NCBI GenBank assembly: GCA_963576565.1
Contig: OY755047.1
Location: 11,947,221-12,011,220 of the forward strand
Source of the DNA: Aspidapion aeneum
Taxonomy: Eukaryota; Arthropoda; Insecta; Coleoptera; Brentidae
Direction: 5' to 3'
Length of the DNA: 64,000 nucleotides
In this document: positions 11,441-22,067 of the stretch, piece after piece
Layout: the number at the start of each line of letters is the position of its first letter
Position numbering within the stretch: the first letter of the stretch is position 1
The notes under the pieces: generated by a model
Database searches by the model: none
What the model was told of the DNA's origin: nothing
What the model saw: only the letters and a program-made list of their open reading frames with translations
Translations under genes and position numbers: made by a program

Positions 11441-11937
11441 CCCTATCACGCTCGAGAAGCGGCAAATGAGCGGAAATGTTGGTGTATGTTGGTTCTGAAA
11501 CGCTTCAGGTTGTAACCTGCAGGGAAAACTGTCGCAGGGAGCTTATTCCACAGCGATGCTGTTCTCCAGAGATATGAATGCTGATATAATGAGGTTCTTG
11601 GTGCCTCTATTTTGACAGTAAATTGATGGTTACCGTCTGTTTGACGTGTTTGCCTAGTAGGTGCTACTCCCGGAAGGATCATACGTGCCAACTCTTTAGA
11701 GCATTTTCCGTGATAATACCTGTAGAAGAGAGATAGATCGCCCACAGTTCTTCGATGTTCGAGACTATCCAAGCTACGGGTAAGTGCGGGGTCATTGATC
11801 AGCTTGATAGCTCGTTCTTGCACGGTGTTCAAACGCATTAAGGTATGTTTGGGTGCCGCACTCCATATATGTGAGCAGTACTCCATAGTTGTTCCAATCT
11901 GGGCTTTGTAGTGTGTCAGCAGTTGGCTTGGTGTATA
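11441..11937 (-). mobile_element. CR1/Jockey-type non-LTR retrotransposon, C-terminal fragment
   Basis: The minus frame ending at 11446 reads LYTPSQLLTHYKAQ, then MEYCSHIWSAAP, QERAIKLI, LEHRRTVGDLSLFYRYYHG and LWNKLPATVFP. This is the familiar region after the reverse transcriptase in Jockey/CR1 elements (MEYCSHIW..AP, FYRYYHG.C, LWN.LP). About 160 codons are open without a stop, so it is fairly young, but it lacks the endonuclease and the catalytic palm. Its 5' break lies only about 43 bp from the splice donor of PDSS1 exon 11981-12100. Confidence 0.8.
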
Positions 11938-11980
11938 CAGATGTTAGCGTTGTAAAGACCGTTTAAGGATTTATTTTTAC

Positions 11981-12100
11981 CTGTTTGGCCAAAAACTGTG
12001 TCTGCTCCAGCCCCCTTGATTTATGTACCAACTCGAAGGCCTTCTCCACATCTCCAGGTTCTTGGAACCGCCTCATAATCATTGCGTTTAATTCTGGATA
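11981..12100 (-). CDS. PDSS1: PDSS1 internal exon (penultimate region), helical C-terminal part
   Basis: Forty codons in phase 0 at both ends, reading YPELNAMIMRRF ... GDVEKAFELVHKSRG ... QTQFLAKQ. Known PDSS1 proteins have the corresponding PEMNAMIMRRF ... GDVDRA helices just before their C-terminus. The acceptor is TTTTCTTTTAG (12111-12101) and the donor CAG|GTAAAA (11981/11980). The codons follow on exactly from the exon at 15355-15549. The next exon should encode roughly 35 more residues and the stop, but it is not recognisable in the 11.98 kb that remain, so it probably lies beyond position 1. Confidence 0.93.
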
Positions 12101-12284
12101 CTAAAAGAAAAATAATTCAAGACAAATTTTTAATTATACATACAAATATAATCCTTCTTGTTTTTTTACAGCCGTTTTATGCGGGAGGACGCAGCGAACA
12201 ATTTTTTTTATCCTTTGGAATTTTTTGATAATTTGGTTTATAATTGTTATTTATCAAAAAATTATTTTTTTTTCACCAAAAAAT

Positions 12285-12985
12285 TGGAAATCGACTTTCA
12301 AAAGAATTCCTGGTAACGAAACGCTCAAGACAGGGATGTTGCATCTCTCCAACTCCTTTTAAAATATATATCGCAGTAGCTCTAAAAAGCTGGAAACGTA
12401 AAGTACACGGCATGGGAATACAAATTAACGACCGATAAACCATGTACACACCACAGTTTGCTGACGACCAAGTAACTGGAAAAAAGAATAGTAAAAGCAA
12501 AAAAGGTTATTGGATGTCTTAACAGTATTTTATGGAGCAGAGAAATTAAAAAGAATGTAAAATTTAACATATATGAAACAACGGTGAAAAGCACGCTGTT
12601 GTATGGAATAAAGACTTGTCGCGTAACCGAAAAATACAAAGCAAAAATGGAAAGTGTCGAAATGGATGCAATTAGAAGATTAATGAGAATATCTAGAACA
12701 GATCACATAAGAAATGAGATCATAAAAGAAAGAATAGGAATCGAGGGAAGCATAACGGATGACATCACTAAAAGACAAGATGAACGACGAAAGATTACCA
12801 AAGCAGGTCCTAGAATGGCAACCAATAGGGCGCAGAAAAAGAGGGCGTCCTAAACTAGAATGGTAACTGTCATTCCAAAGATCAATGAGTCAAAAAAACC
12901 TGACAGAAAATGATTGTCAGGATCGGAGGAGGTGGAGAATAGGCGTCGGACAACGTAGAAAAATGTTCTAAACCGACATAGTAGT
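12285..12985 (+). mobile_element. RTE-like family A, copy with deletion after the FADD box
   Basis: It starts within the reverse transcriptase (RQGCCISPTPFKIYIAVAL, palm region) and reaches the catalytic QFADDQV motif at about 12460. It then jumps about 220 nt to the KAKKVIGCLNS region and continues through KSTLLYGIKTCRVTEKYK to a degraded tail. The 3' end is CTAAACCGACATAGTAGTAGTA. Stops and frameshifts make it non-functional. It lies in the PDSS1 intron between exons 11981-12100 and 15355-15549. Confidence 0.75.
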
Positions 12986-13499
12986 AGTAGGAAATAGAAC
13001 TGAGCGGCAAGAAGTAAAACTGCGGCCTTGTTGTTGAATTGTTTTGTTGTTTATAATTTTCTTTTTCACTGAAACATCAAAAAAATTCAATATCGAAAAA
13101 AGTAACTTGGGGGTTTTTCCTTTCGAGTATTGAATACATCTAGATTGGATAACAGGTTTCTGCGTCGAATTAGTGTGACAATAACTCGGTTAGCTTAGTT
13201 TGGCGGCTTATCGCAGAGATGTCGCTAGTAGTAAAAAAAAATTTACTACTAAAGTAAGGACATTTTTAATGCAACCGTAGTAAATAACCAGGCAGCATTG
13301 CACAATAAATCTTCGTTCGCTACTTATTGAATCTGTACACCTAATGCAGACAATTTGCCAGCTTAATTTGGTGGACACCAAGATATATGACTGAAGTCAC
13401 TTGGTGAGACAATACCAACTTATTAACTCTCACATTCATACTACATAAATACCCAGCGAGCCGGCCTGCCAAGCACCCCCACAGTAGAGAATTTTTTGT
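12986..13499. other. Intronic DNA, no feature recognised
   Basis: No coding sequence or bounded repeat seen. The 3' part merges into the SINE body that follows. Confidence 0.4.
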
Positions 13500-13828
13500 T
13501 TTTAAGGAGGATTAAAATTTTGGCTGGTCGAGCAGAGGATGGCACAGGGGTCTTTATCGTGCTAGCGCCATCTACGCTCTTAACACGGGACCACCCGGTT
13601 AACATGACTTCCGAACCGCTGCCTTGTATTGATCATCAACTTTGCCTACTTCGTTGATGTCCAAACTACGCCCAAGACAGGTGTTACCCCCTAACTCAGA
13701 TGAATTTGATTTCACAAATGGATAGTAGGTTTGAGTTTGTACTGACAAGTATAAGAATCGAACCTAGCACCCTCTAATTGTAATACGAGGATACGCGCCC
13801 ACTGAAGCATCAGAGCCAGTTAGTCACA
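13500..13828 (-). mobile_element. tRNA-derived SINE
   Basis: On the minus strand the head reads TGGCTCTGATGCTTCAGTGG, an A-box-like region. It is followed about 35 nt later by GGTTCGATTC (13757-13766), a perfect RNA polymerase III B box, with the CGTATCCTCGTATT spacing typical of tRNA-derived insect SINEs. A GC-richer body without reading frames follows to about 13500; its exact 3' end is not resolved. The head abuts the TIR element that starts at 13834. A second, shorter tRNA-like head is at about 41067-41110. Confidence 0.6.
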
Positions 13829-13833
13829 ATATA

Positions 13834-15202
13834 CAGTGTGTTCCAAGTCAAGTGTCCACCAATTGCTACTGTCCGGCCAAAATAAAATGAGGTGCAAAAG
13901 AGATGGCTCAACGCAATCTATCTCCCTCTGTTTACAGCACTTTGATCTTACTGGGTTGTTTTTATTTTTAGCAAATTTACTATAAATAAAATTTTAATAT
14001 TACAAGAAAAAACGGTACTCGCCTGGTACGTTTAACAAAAACGACTCCAGTCCGTTCATAATTCACACCCTTTTATTGGGTTTCTATTGTTACCACTGGC
14101 ACAACTCGAATGCGGCCCGTTCACAATTCACACAATATTGGGCTTTTATTGTTATCGCTGGGCTCAAACAGGACGACTAGGCACGTTTCATACACATTCT
14201 GGACCAACAAAACGAAACAGTGGCGTATCATTTACTCTTTTAAATTTTTTATTAAAACTGTGTCGAGTTTCAAATTTAAAAATATAACGAATGGTTTTGG
14301 ATTTTTTGTAATTTTTAGAAAGTCAATTGGCATTTTTTTACGTTTCTAGATTCGTATGCACCTACCTTATGAAATAGGTAGGTTCCTATATACAGTGCAA
14401 GCTCGGTAATGTGAACACTCGCTTATGCGAACAACGCGGTTTTGTGAACAAAATATTTTTTGTATTGGATACTCTATAACGTGAACAAGTCGGCAGCTCG
14501 ATAATGTGAACACTCAAAACAATTTATTTAAAGCAGATTTTTTCGGGGAATTACCTAATTCCCGAAAAATAAACCCCAAATATTTGATTGTTCCTCTATT
14601 TTTAAGCTTCTTTCAGCGTGTCTGAGCTGATACGCGCCGCAAATATTCGTTTTATTCGATATTCTTCTATGTATGGTGTGTGTAGTATATGTTTAGTCGT
14701 ATTGATTGAAAACTTCAGGGAGTAATATTCTTTTTTTCTTGAGTCTGGAATTGGATTAATACATTATAATGTAATTACCTAATGGAACATTAAACTTCTA
14801 AGCAAATAAATATGGTCACATTTCCCCAAAAAAGTGTCAAATTAGGACTTCCGCTAATGTGGAGGTTAGTTTTTTTGTGTTCACGTTACCAAGCTTGTAC
14901 TGTAATATAATAAGTATAAAAGTTTTGAAAACATATTTCTTTTTAAGGAAAATGAGGTATGGAGTTTTTTCAGCAAAAAAGGCTCAGGAAGAATAAAATA
15001 TAAAATTAATACCTAATATTGATAAATTAAAAACTAAATTTGAAACTAAACACTGGACAGAAAAAGATGGCCCTAATTGAAGCCATCTCTTTTGCGACTC
15101 ATTTTATTCTGGCCGGACAATAACTTTTTTATTATTAAAGAGAGAAAAAAGTTTAAATTGGCAAACTAGTAGAAGTTTTGATGCTGAACTTGGAACACCC
15201 TG
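13834..15202. mobile_element. TIR element (mariner-type, TA duplication) split by a Tigger-like MITE
   Basis: The left end CAGTGTGTTCCAAG and the inverted right end CTTGGAACACCCTG are flanked by TA. Inverted homology extends inward through TGTCCGGCCA(A/G)AATAAAATGA and GCAAAAGAGATGGCT (13875-13915 and 15075-15115). The interior has no transposase. A second element occupies 14393-14902, leaving about 860 bp of original sequence. The right arm is related to the MITEs at 50930-51030 and 52085-52250. Confidence 0.65.
14393..14902. mobile_element. 510-bp Tigger/pogo-like MITE, nested
   Basis: The ends CAGTGCAAGCTCGGTAATG and (inverted) CAGTACAAGCTTGGTAACG give terminal inverted repeats of about 28 bp including a GTGAACAC word. 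Both sides are flanked by TA. Subterminal GTGAACA phrases repeat several times on the left (14420-14515). CAGT-starting inverted repeats with AA(C/G)GTGAAC-type repeats are usual for pogo/Tigger-derived MITEs. The interior short frames at 14087-14349 belong to flanking DNA and show no domain. Confidence 0.7.
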
Positions 15203-15354
15203 TATATTTTTGTTGCCTGCATTTCCTGTAAAGCTTATAGTTGATTCCATAATTTTTGAGATAACTTTTTGATAGTAATCAGCTGTTACCATAACAAATA
15301 GCATTAGCCAAAGAAAAAAAATCGTAAAAAGTTATCCCAATATATAAACTTTAC

Positions 15355-15549
15355 CTTTTCGCACGCAAACAAAACGGGCGCTGTTGCCAAACCTAATTTC
15401 AGATCTGCCGCAGTGGGTTTTCCCATTGCAGCCGAAGATGACACAAAGTCCAACAGGTCGTCAACCAATTGGAATGCAAGTCCCAAGTTTCTGCCGTATT
15501 GATACGTCAAATCTGACAGCTGCTCGTCTGCGCCTGCGAGGAGAGCTAC
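15355..15549 (-). CDS. PDSS1: PDSS1 exon with second aspartate-rich motif
   Basis: Sixty-five codons, phase 0 at both ends. It carries YQYGRNLGLAFQLVDDLLDF, whose DDLLD is the second Mg-binding aspartate motif of trans-prenyltransferases, followed by MGKPTAADLKLGLATAPVLFA, the conserved GKP..D...G..T loop. This half of the active site binds isopentenyl diphosphate and Mg2+ in the mitochondrial matrix. The acceptor is GATTTGCAG (15558-15550) and the donor AAG|GTAAAG (15355/15354). No frameshift or substitution of a catalytic residue is seen. Confidence 0.95.
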
Positions 15550-15607
15550 CTGCAAATCAAAAAACGGATCAGTCGTTTTTGAGAAAGCGTGGGGAATAAT
15601 AATAGAT

Positions 15608-16529
15608 GTACCTTAGTACCCTCTAAAGGCAGTGGCGCACGTTCCATAAGCCTACAAAAAAAGTGGAAAATGTTTAAAATATGTTTTTTTTATTTTCTTG
15701 TGGCATTTTTCATCCATAACATTGTTTTTTTCAAAAAAGTTTTTTTGTTCAAAAACCCATTGTATGCAGTTAAATATTTAATAAGTTAGACATAACTTTT
15801 TAAAGTAGTCGCCTTGAAAAAATTTTGGACATTCATTTTTGTAACTCAGTAAATAAAACTCAAGGTCAGTAAAAAATATTTTTGATTAGTATTAACGTAA
15901 AACCTAATTTTTTAAGTTGAATTCATTTTATCTTTAACAGTATTTTTCTAATTATTTGCAAACGTTTAACTTGACCAAAAACCACTAAGTAATATTTATT
16001 GAGGGTGACCAAAAGCCCTCTCTAACGATGTATAACACGCCCCCCTTTACATCAGTGGCGCACTTTTTATAGGCATTTGAATAAATGAGAGGCGTGGAAA
16101 AAACAATATTTTTTAATTTTCTTGAATTTTATTTAATTTTCTTGAATTGTTTTTATGTCCTTCATGTCTGGTTTTAAAACGTATTTTTAAAGCTGAAGAA
16201 ATTTCCTTTCCAACGATGTATATCACTCCCGCCTGAAGACAGCGGTAGGTCTAGCATAGACGCACCAAAAATGGTCAAATTTGGTATACACTTGAATCTT
16301 CATTTAAGACAACCATGTTGCCACTGCGTTCCAGGACAGAGGCAATAACACTTGGTATGACTATATAGTATATTCCTCCGAAAATATAAATGAACCACCC
16401 GCTCACTCTTGGTGGGGGGGATGGGTGGTTTGGAAAAGCTGACTGTTTTCGACTTATTAGCAAAAAACTATCAACAAGCACGTTTAAGGGGGGGACCACC
16501 CCCTTGCCAGGGATGTAGGGCCTGAACTA
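15608..16529. mobile_element. TAGTTCAGGCCCTACA-family element (copy 2), left-truncated
   Basis: The sequence from TGTACCTTAGTACCCTCT onward matches the interior and right end of the element at 8385-9366, including CGATGTATAACACGCCCCCC. It ends TGTAGGGCCTGAACTA at 16529. The left terminal repeat is missing. It fills most of the 1.3-kb PDSS1 intron and its left break is about 58 bp from the exon 15355-15549 acceptor. Confidence 0.6.
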
Positions 16530-16847
16530 TAATATACTATAGGTTTAATGAAAAATTACAAAAAATCTAAAAAGTATTCAAACTCACACCACCCTACTCT
16601 ACTTACCCAAGATTTAAAATACAAAATTTAAGGGGGGGGGGGGTTAAAGATCGATGAAAAAAAATGACTGGTATTTTTTTCTAGGGAAGGGTAAGGTTTA
16701 CGGTAAAGGTCTGAGTAATTTTGATAACAAAATCTTTTAAAAACTGTTTTGTTTTCCTAAAGTTCTAAATATCACTGGATTGGATTGAGAATCCAGGGAG
16801 GGGGATAATTACCCCCTACTCCCCTCGAAATCCGCGCTTAGACTTAC
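16530..16847. other. Intronic spacer with a G-run
   Basis: No gene. A run of about twelve G lies at 16632-16643. Confidence 0.4.
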
Positions 16848-17069
16848 CGATTTGACTGAATTAGCGATCAGTGACGCAGTTTTCCGATATGTCTTCGTTA
16901 AATAGTGAGCAAACCGTTCGTTTTCCGTCTCCTTGGATCCCAGCTGCATAAATTCGCCTTGGACCAAGTCAGAGACCACTTGACTTAAAACTAGGGTGAC
17001 GTCATCATTTTTGAGCCGGGCGATCATCATGGAGGCCACTGAGAGAATAAAGTCGCCTGCCATAGTGAC
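16848..17069 (-). CDS. PDSS1: PDSS1 exon, central helices (AGD.IL and GE..QL blocks)
   Basis: Seventy-four codons, phase 0 at both ends, beginning VTMAGDFILSVASMMIARL and including QVVSDLVQGEFMQLGS and ENERFAHYLTKTYRKTASL. The AGD motif and the GE(F/L)xQ motif are standard conserved blocks of polyprenyl synthases; the Lys in the KT(A)SL block contacts the substrate diphosphate. The acceptor is TTATTTTTCAG (17080-17070) and the donor TCG|GTAAGT (16848/16847). It is separated from the upstream exon (42378-42522) by a 25.3-kb intron. Confidence 0.95.
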
Positions 17070-17267
17070 CTGAAAAATAAGAAAAAATGTTTTTAAACGG
17101 TCTCTGAAGAAGCCAACAATTTACGCAACATAGGGAACGTGTACTTAAAATGGGATAGTCAGGTAAAATGGGATTTTGGGTCTTTTCAGATGCAGCCTTT
17201 TTACGAAAGATTTTTTGTTTTCGTTCTGGTTCTGTGTGTTTTTTTATAATAAGCATTATTGGCATTA

Positions 17268-17656
17268 CGCTGTTGTATGGAATAGAGACTTGTCGCGTAA
17301 CAGAAAAATACAAAACAAAAATGGAAAGTGTCGAAATGGATGCAATAAGAAGATCAATGAGAATATCTAGAATAGATCACATAAGAAATGAGATCATAAC
17401 GGAAATAATGGGAATCGAGGGAAGCATAACGGATGACATCACTAGAAGGCAACTGATATGGTACGGCAAAGCAGGTCCTAGAATGGCAACCAATAGGGCG
17501 CAGAAAAAGAGGGCGTCCTAAACTAGAATGGCAACAGTCAATCCAAAGATCAATGAGTCAAAAAAATCTGAAAAAGGATGATTGTCAGGATCGAAGGAGG
17601 TGGAGAATAGGCGTCGGACAACGTAGAAAAACGTTCTAAACCGACATAGTAGTAGT
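17268..17656 (+). mobile_element. RTE-like family A, 5'-truncated copy with 13-bp target duplication
   Basis: It begins in the TLLYGIETCRVTEKYK region and carries the C-terminal tail with a small deletion (WYGKAGPRMATNR, removing the VQRMNDERL segment and shifting frame). It ends CTAAACCGACATAGTAGTAGT. The 13-mer ATTATTGGCATTA is present exactly on both sides (17255-17267 and 17657-17669). This is the signature of target-primed reverse transcription and shows that the (TAG)n tract is the true 3' terminus of the family. Confidence 0.85.
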
Positions 17657-18264
17657 ATTATTGGCATTATTTTACTGGTTATTATTAGGTTATTATTTAA
17701 CCAAGAAATAATTTGTTTCAGTTGTGCCATATTAAGAATAAAGAGAATATTATTGTTAAGATTCCTAGATGATTTGTTTAAACAAATTATATCTCATTTT
17801 AGTTTTATCTTTGTGTCGTATTTTTTTTATTTTTGTATTAAACCAGTTTTTTGTATTTTCAATTATGATAAAATGGGAAACTGCAGTGATCTAGATTTTT
17901 CAAAATAACAAACTATTTTTAAGTGTTTAAAGTACTACAAATGAACTATAACAAACAAAAAAGAATATTTCAGCAACAACATAATGTTTTAAACCAATAA
18001 CGTCAACACTTTTTTTGTATAAATTTTTAAAGCTTAAGCACAGTATACTAATTATTTATAGTAAGGAAAGCACCCCGGTCTTGTCATAATACTGTTATAC
18101 ATACCCCCTGTATACATTAGTTTGGAATACAAAGTTCGAGAGGCGCTTATTACAGACCTTCACTAGGGTCACTGCATCCTGGAAGCCTGGCGTCTCCATG
18201 GGTAGCGACAAGCCCACGTGACCTGCCTCGGAATTTCCATGGGCGACTCGTCAACTTACCTCGG

Positions 18265-18390
18265 AATAATTAGAGTACCTACACGCAATTTCTATACAAT
18301 ATTGTAAATTAACCTCGGAATTTTTAGAGTACCTACAATTTTTGTAGAAGTTTGTAAAGCGATCTCAGAATTTTTAGAGTACCTACAGTA
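18265..18390. repeat. Short tandem array, unit CTCGGAATTTTTAGAGTACCTACA-like
   Basis: Three units with the words CTCGGAA, TTAGAGTACCTACA lie at about 18270, 18313 and 18366 (period about 45-50). Nothing coding. Confidence 0.5.
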
Positions 18391-19559
18391 TGTAAAATAT
18401 TAAAAAAAAAATTAAAGACCATACTTATATTTTAAGTTTTTGACCAACTTTTTATTTTTATAATATAAATTAATACAAAAAATACTACAACAATTTATTG
18501 CATACACTTTTACTTTTAGATATAATAGTAGTTATAGTACTTAACTACAATCATAAAAAATATCATTTCTGTGGGGTTACCCTAAATTTTGCCTCTTTTG
18601 TAAATTTCTTATAGTTTCTAAAGTCATTTCTGTGGTTCTGCCGTGCTTCCAATCAGGTAGACTTTGTGCAAAAACATGATTTTTTGAAAAATATTCAAAA
18701 ACTTTTATTTTTACATCGATCAGTAAGTCTTTATTTGTTTTTAAAATAACATACAGTGTCTTTAAATTATAACATTTCACGGCATTGTTAGAGATACATT
18801 ACCTAAATATTAAATCAAGTAAAACAAACTTCAAAACTATCGAGACTTCGAGCCTTAAGGTAAACCTGGACGATCACTCTAAAGTAGGAATGTTTAGGAA
18901 GCCAGAATAGTTTTTAGTGGTACCTAGTCTTAATTCTACACTTTTGTTATTTTAATTTGAAGTCCCATGTTAGTACCATGTACGTCTAGAGTACGTACAT
19001 TTTACGTTTAATTGGATGTACCATGTACGTACCTAGTACGAGTTTTTACATACATAGTACGTACTTGTGCTGTCTGGGTAGAGAGTGTGAAACCTAACCG
19101 AAACATATTTTCTATTATTCTATTATTCTAACCTTTCTCAATTGATAGCAAACATGTGATTTGAAGACAGTGTTTTGGTGGAAAAAGGTCAGAGATTGTC
19201 TGTACCGGTTAGAAAACGTTTGCGATCAATTGAGAAAGGTTAGGAAAACACCGATTGATGGCAAATTTTTGTTTCAAAGAAATTTCCGTTCGAATAAACC
19301 GTATTTGACAATTTTCCGTTCGAGGGAAATGTTTTCGAACAAAGTTCCGCGACCCGTCGTGTTGCTACCCAAAAATACCTAGAGATGCTACAAAAAAAAT
19401 TTTTAGACCTTCAATTTTTGGATTGTTGAATTTTTTTTACCGTCCTAGCCTGTGCAATAATGGCTGGAAAAGGTATTGCTTTCAAAGAAAAAAATGTTTT
19501 TGAGATGACGCCGAAAATGTGTTTATTTTGGTGTATTTTGACTTATCTTCGCAATATCG

Positions 19560-19975
19560 TCCTGACGTCTGTGTGTGTGCGTGTATGTGTTTGCGTGTAT
19601 GTGCGTTAGGTCTGTGTGTGTGCCTCTGTGTCTATAGTAAAGCCTTTTTTTGCAATCATTACAGTATAGCTACTTTCGATTTTGGACTTTTTGTTTTTCA
19701 ATCTTTTGTTTTTCGATCTTTTGTATTTTCGACCTTTTGTACTTTCGACCTTTTGTACTTTCGACCTTTTCTATTTTCGATCTTTTATTGTACTTTCGAC
19801 CTTGTGTATTTTTGACCTTTTGAAGTTTTGGCCTTCTGTTTTTCGACCTTTTGTACTTTCGACCTTTTGTATTTTCGGCCTTTTGTAGTTTCGACCTTAT
19901 GTTTTCGACCTTTTGTACTTTCGACCTTTCGTGTCTTTGACATTTTGTTCTTTCGACGTTTTCTTCGCCGCCCGC
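19560..19975. repeat. GT-rich tract and CGACCTTTTGTACTTT minisatellite
   Basis: A (TG)-rich stretch at about 19571-19632 is followed from 19676 to about 19965 by about 17 imperfect copies of a 16-17-bp unit CGACCTTTTGTACTTT. The FDLLYFRPF-repeating reading frames over it are products of the repeat, not proteins. Confidence 0.75.
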
Positions 19976-21370
19976 TTTTGTTTGGACACCGTAATAAAAT
20001 AATAGTAGGTATATGCTGTGTTTACTTTTAATTCCGCGGCAAGATTTTTTAAGCCCGACCGGAAGGACGGCTATAATTTGTTAAGTGATTAAAAGGGACT
20101 TTAATGCCAATGTTTGTATACTAAAAATAATAATAATCATAAAATAAATAAATATTAAACCACTTACTCCGGTACTCTAGTTTTAGCATGTCAACCCCCG
20201 GTATATAATAATACAGAGGGCAGTGATAGTTTTAATTTTTTGGTGAGCTTTGGGCGCGTTGCTATGGTAGATATTAAACAAAAGTCAGTCAGACGCTAAC
20301 AAACATAGAAAAAAATGTGCAAAAAATAATATTTATTTCATAACAAACTAAATAAGAACAAGTTTGAATTAAATTTCTTAAAGATTGAACAAACGAGGGA
20401 CCAAATAATAATTCCTACTTTGAGATGGACATTGGAAAGGCGGCCAAAGAAAGCAGCTTTCAGAGTACCGAAAATGATGCAATAAAAAGAATGTAAAAAA
20501 TTTCACCGACAAGGTATTCCTGTTTTTTATCCTGGAGAAGTCTAGAAAGTTAAATGCTTCCTTTATATGAAGGCTATGCCAAAGGACACAATAATAATCG
20601 AAACCAACCAAGTCATCAGCAAAGTACAGTAACTTCTGCCAAGCTGGAAGCAACAGAATAACCGTTATCGTGTATTATGATAGCTTTTTGTTTTTTGTAT
20701 ATTAATAAAATAAAATGATCCAAAAAACCTATAATTTTTCCTTTATAATTTTAAAGAAATTACTTTTAATCACCTAAGTCCATGAAAAAAGGGATTAAAC
20801 GTACACTTTTATGCCCTAGAATAAATCCAACAATATAAACAAGTTCTATATTTTATAAAACATGTTAAATAATTTTTGGTTTCTTGCGCTATGTGGGTAA
20901 ATATTGAAATCATAAAAAACATCGTTTTTATTCGGCAATCTAAGAAGCATTATTTGAATGGTTTGTTTATTTTGACTGTCTAAATATATATACCGAGTGT
21001 GACGGACAGTTATTTACGTAACATTTGTAAACCATTTTATTTTTTTAAATACAAAAAAAGCTACGCTCGAGACAGTGTCAGATTCGTCATATAACCAAAA
21101 ATATTTAGCTGTCGTGTCGCTACCCAAAGAAGACACTACGTCTTCGTGATGCAGTGACCCTAACCTTCACCCCTGGTATAAAAATATTATGTACAGACTT
21201 CTGTGCTGTCGCCATGGACATTAACCGCTACTCTCGGTATATGTTTTTGATTATGACTGACATTGGGAAAACAGATAAAAATATGACGTAAATGTAATTC
21301 GGCATTTTTCATTTGTAGTTGCAGTTTTTCGTGATTTTTCGACTTTTTACCTTATTTTAAAAAGTGTTTT
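19976..21370. other. AT-rich interior, no gene recognised
   Basis: The 91-residue minus frame at 20378-20653 has no recognisable domain. A GATTTTTTAAGCCCGACCGGAAGG phrase near 20043 is a diverged copy of the repeat seen at 5930 and 6800. Confidence 0.35.
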
Positions 21371-21664
21371 TTGCTAAATTGTGGCCTATCGGTAATTAAG
21401 AAATTTAAAAGAAAACAATTTTGTGTTCGTGGGTGCGAAGACTATGTTAGCAAGCGCTATTCCCAAACGGAACCTAAAAAAAATACTTCGGCAAAAAAAC
21501 TAACTTTGACGAAAGACGAAATTCACAAATATATAGTGTGTGATGGACACGTTGAACCTGGAAGGAGTTTTAAATGTTTAGTTTTAAATGTTAATATTTG
21601 GAAAAACATAGATTATTTCACTATACCTATATACAGGGTCCGGCAGAATGATCTCCCACAATAA
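21371..21664 (+). CDS. Weak THAP-like fragment, possibly transposon-derived
   Basis: The frame contains FCVRGCEDYVSKRY and, 34 residues after the second Cys, VCDGHVEPGRSFK. This resembles the C-x(2-4)-C ... C-x2-H zinc-binding pattern and the following P..F of THAP DNA-binding domains. The spacing is one short of the usual 35-53, and the invariant Trp is absent. The frame runs into the MITE at 21634, so its end is artificial. It could be a decayed transposase N-terminus belonging to the surrounding 17133-22923 element, or chance. Confidence 0.25.
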   Translation: MLNCGLSVIKKFKRKQFCVRGCEDYVSKRYSQTEPKKNTSAKKLTLTKDEIHKYIVCDGHVEPGRSFKCLVLNVNIWKNIDYFTIPIYRVRQNDLPQ

Positions 21665-22067
21665 AAACGCCATTGTAAATGCTATTTATATTTCATTTTT
21701 TTCGGTACACAGTCGAAGCTGATTTATGAAAGTTTCACTCGTGCAGTAACTCTAAAGCGATATTCCTATAATTTCTTGGTGTATTGCTGCTTTCAATTCG
21801 TCAATGGTTCGGGAATAGTGTTCAGATATTCCCAAAGTATCTGGAACTAAAACATGTCTACCAAGTGCGAAGTGAGTACGAAAAGTTCTTTGTGTCGTAA
21901 TTTCAGAATCGTTACCTACTTTTGCTTAATGTCTCGATAACGAAGGCACGATGGCAAGGTAATGGCAAGCCGCGAGCTACCAACCAACTACGCTAAGCTT
22001 CCCCTCTCTTCAGTGATTCAGGCACAGTGGCAGTGCAAAATGTGGGAGATCATTATGCCGGATCCTG
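21634..22067 (-). mobile_element. 434-bp MITE retaining a mariner/IS630-like transposase C-terminus
   Basis: The ends CAGGGTCCGGCAGAATGATC and (inverted) CAGGATCCGGCATAATGATC form about 27-31-bp terminal inverted repeats. On the minus strand (about 21770-21850) it reads PDTLGISEHYSRTIDELKAA and then IHQEI. The RTIDELKAAI..EI pattern is common near the C-terminus of Tc1/mariner-like transposases. The element is therefore an internal-deletion derivative rather than a sequence of unknown origin. The left flank is TA; the right flank has diverged. Confidence 0.6.

Noticed and set aside
19519..20031. Repetitive FDLLYFRPF-like protein
   Set aside because: It comes from the 16-17-bp CGACCTTTTGTACTTT minisatellite and is open in more than one frame.
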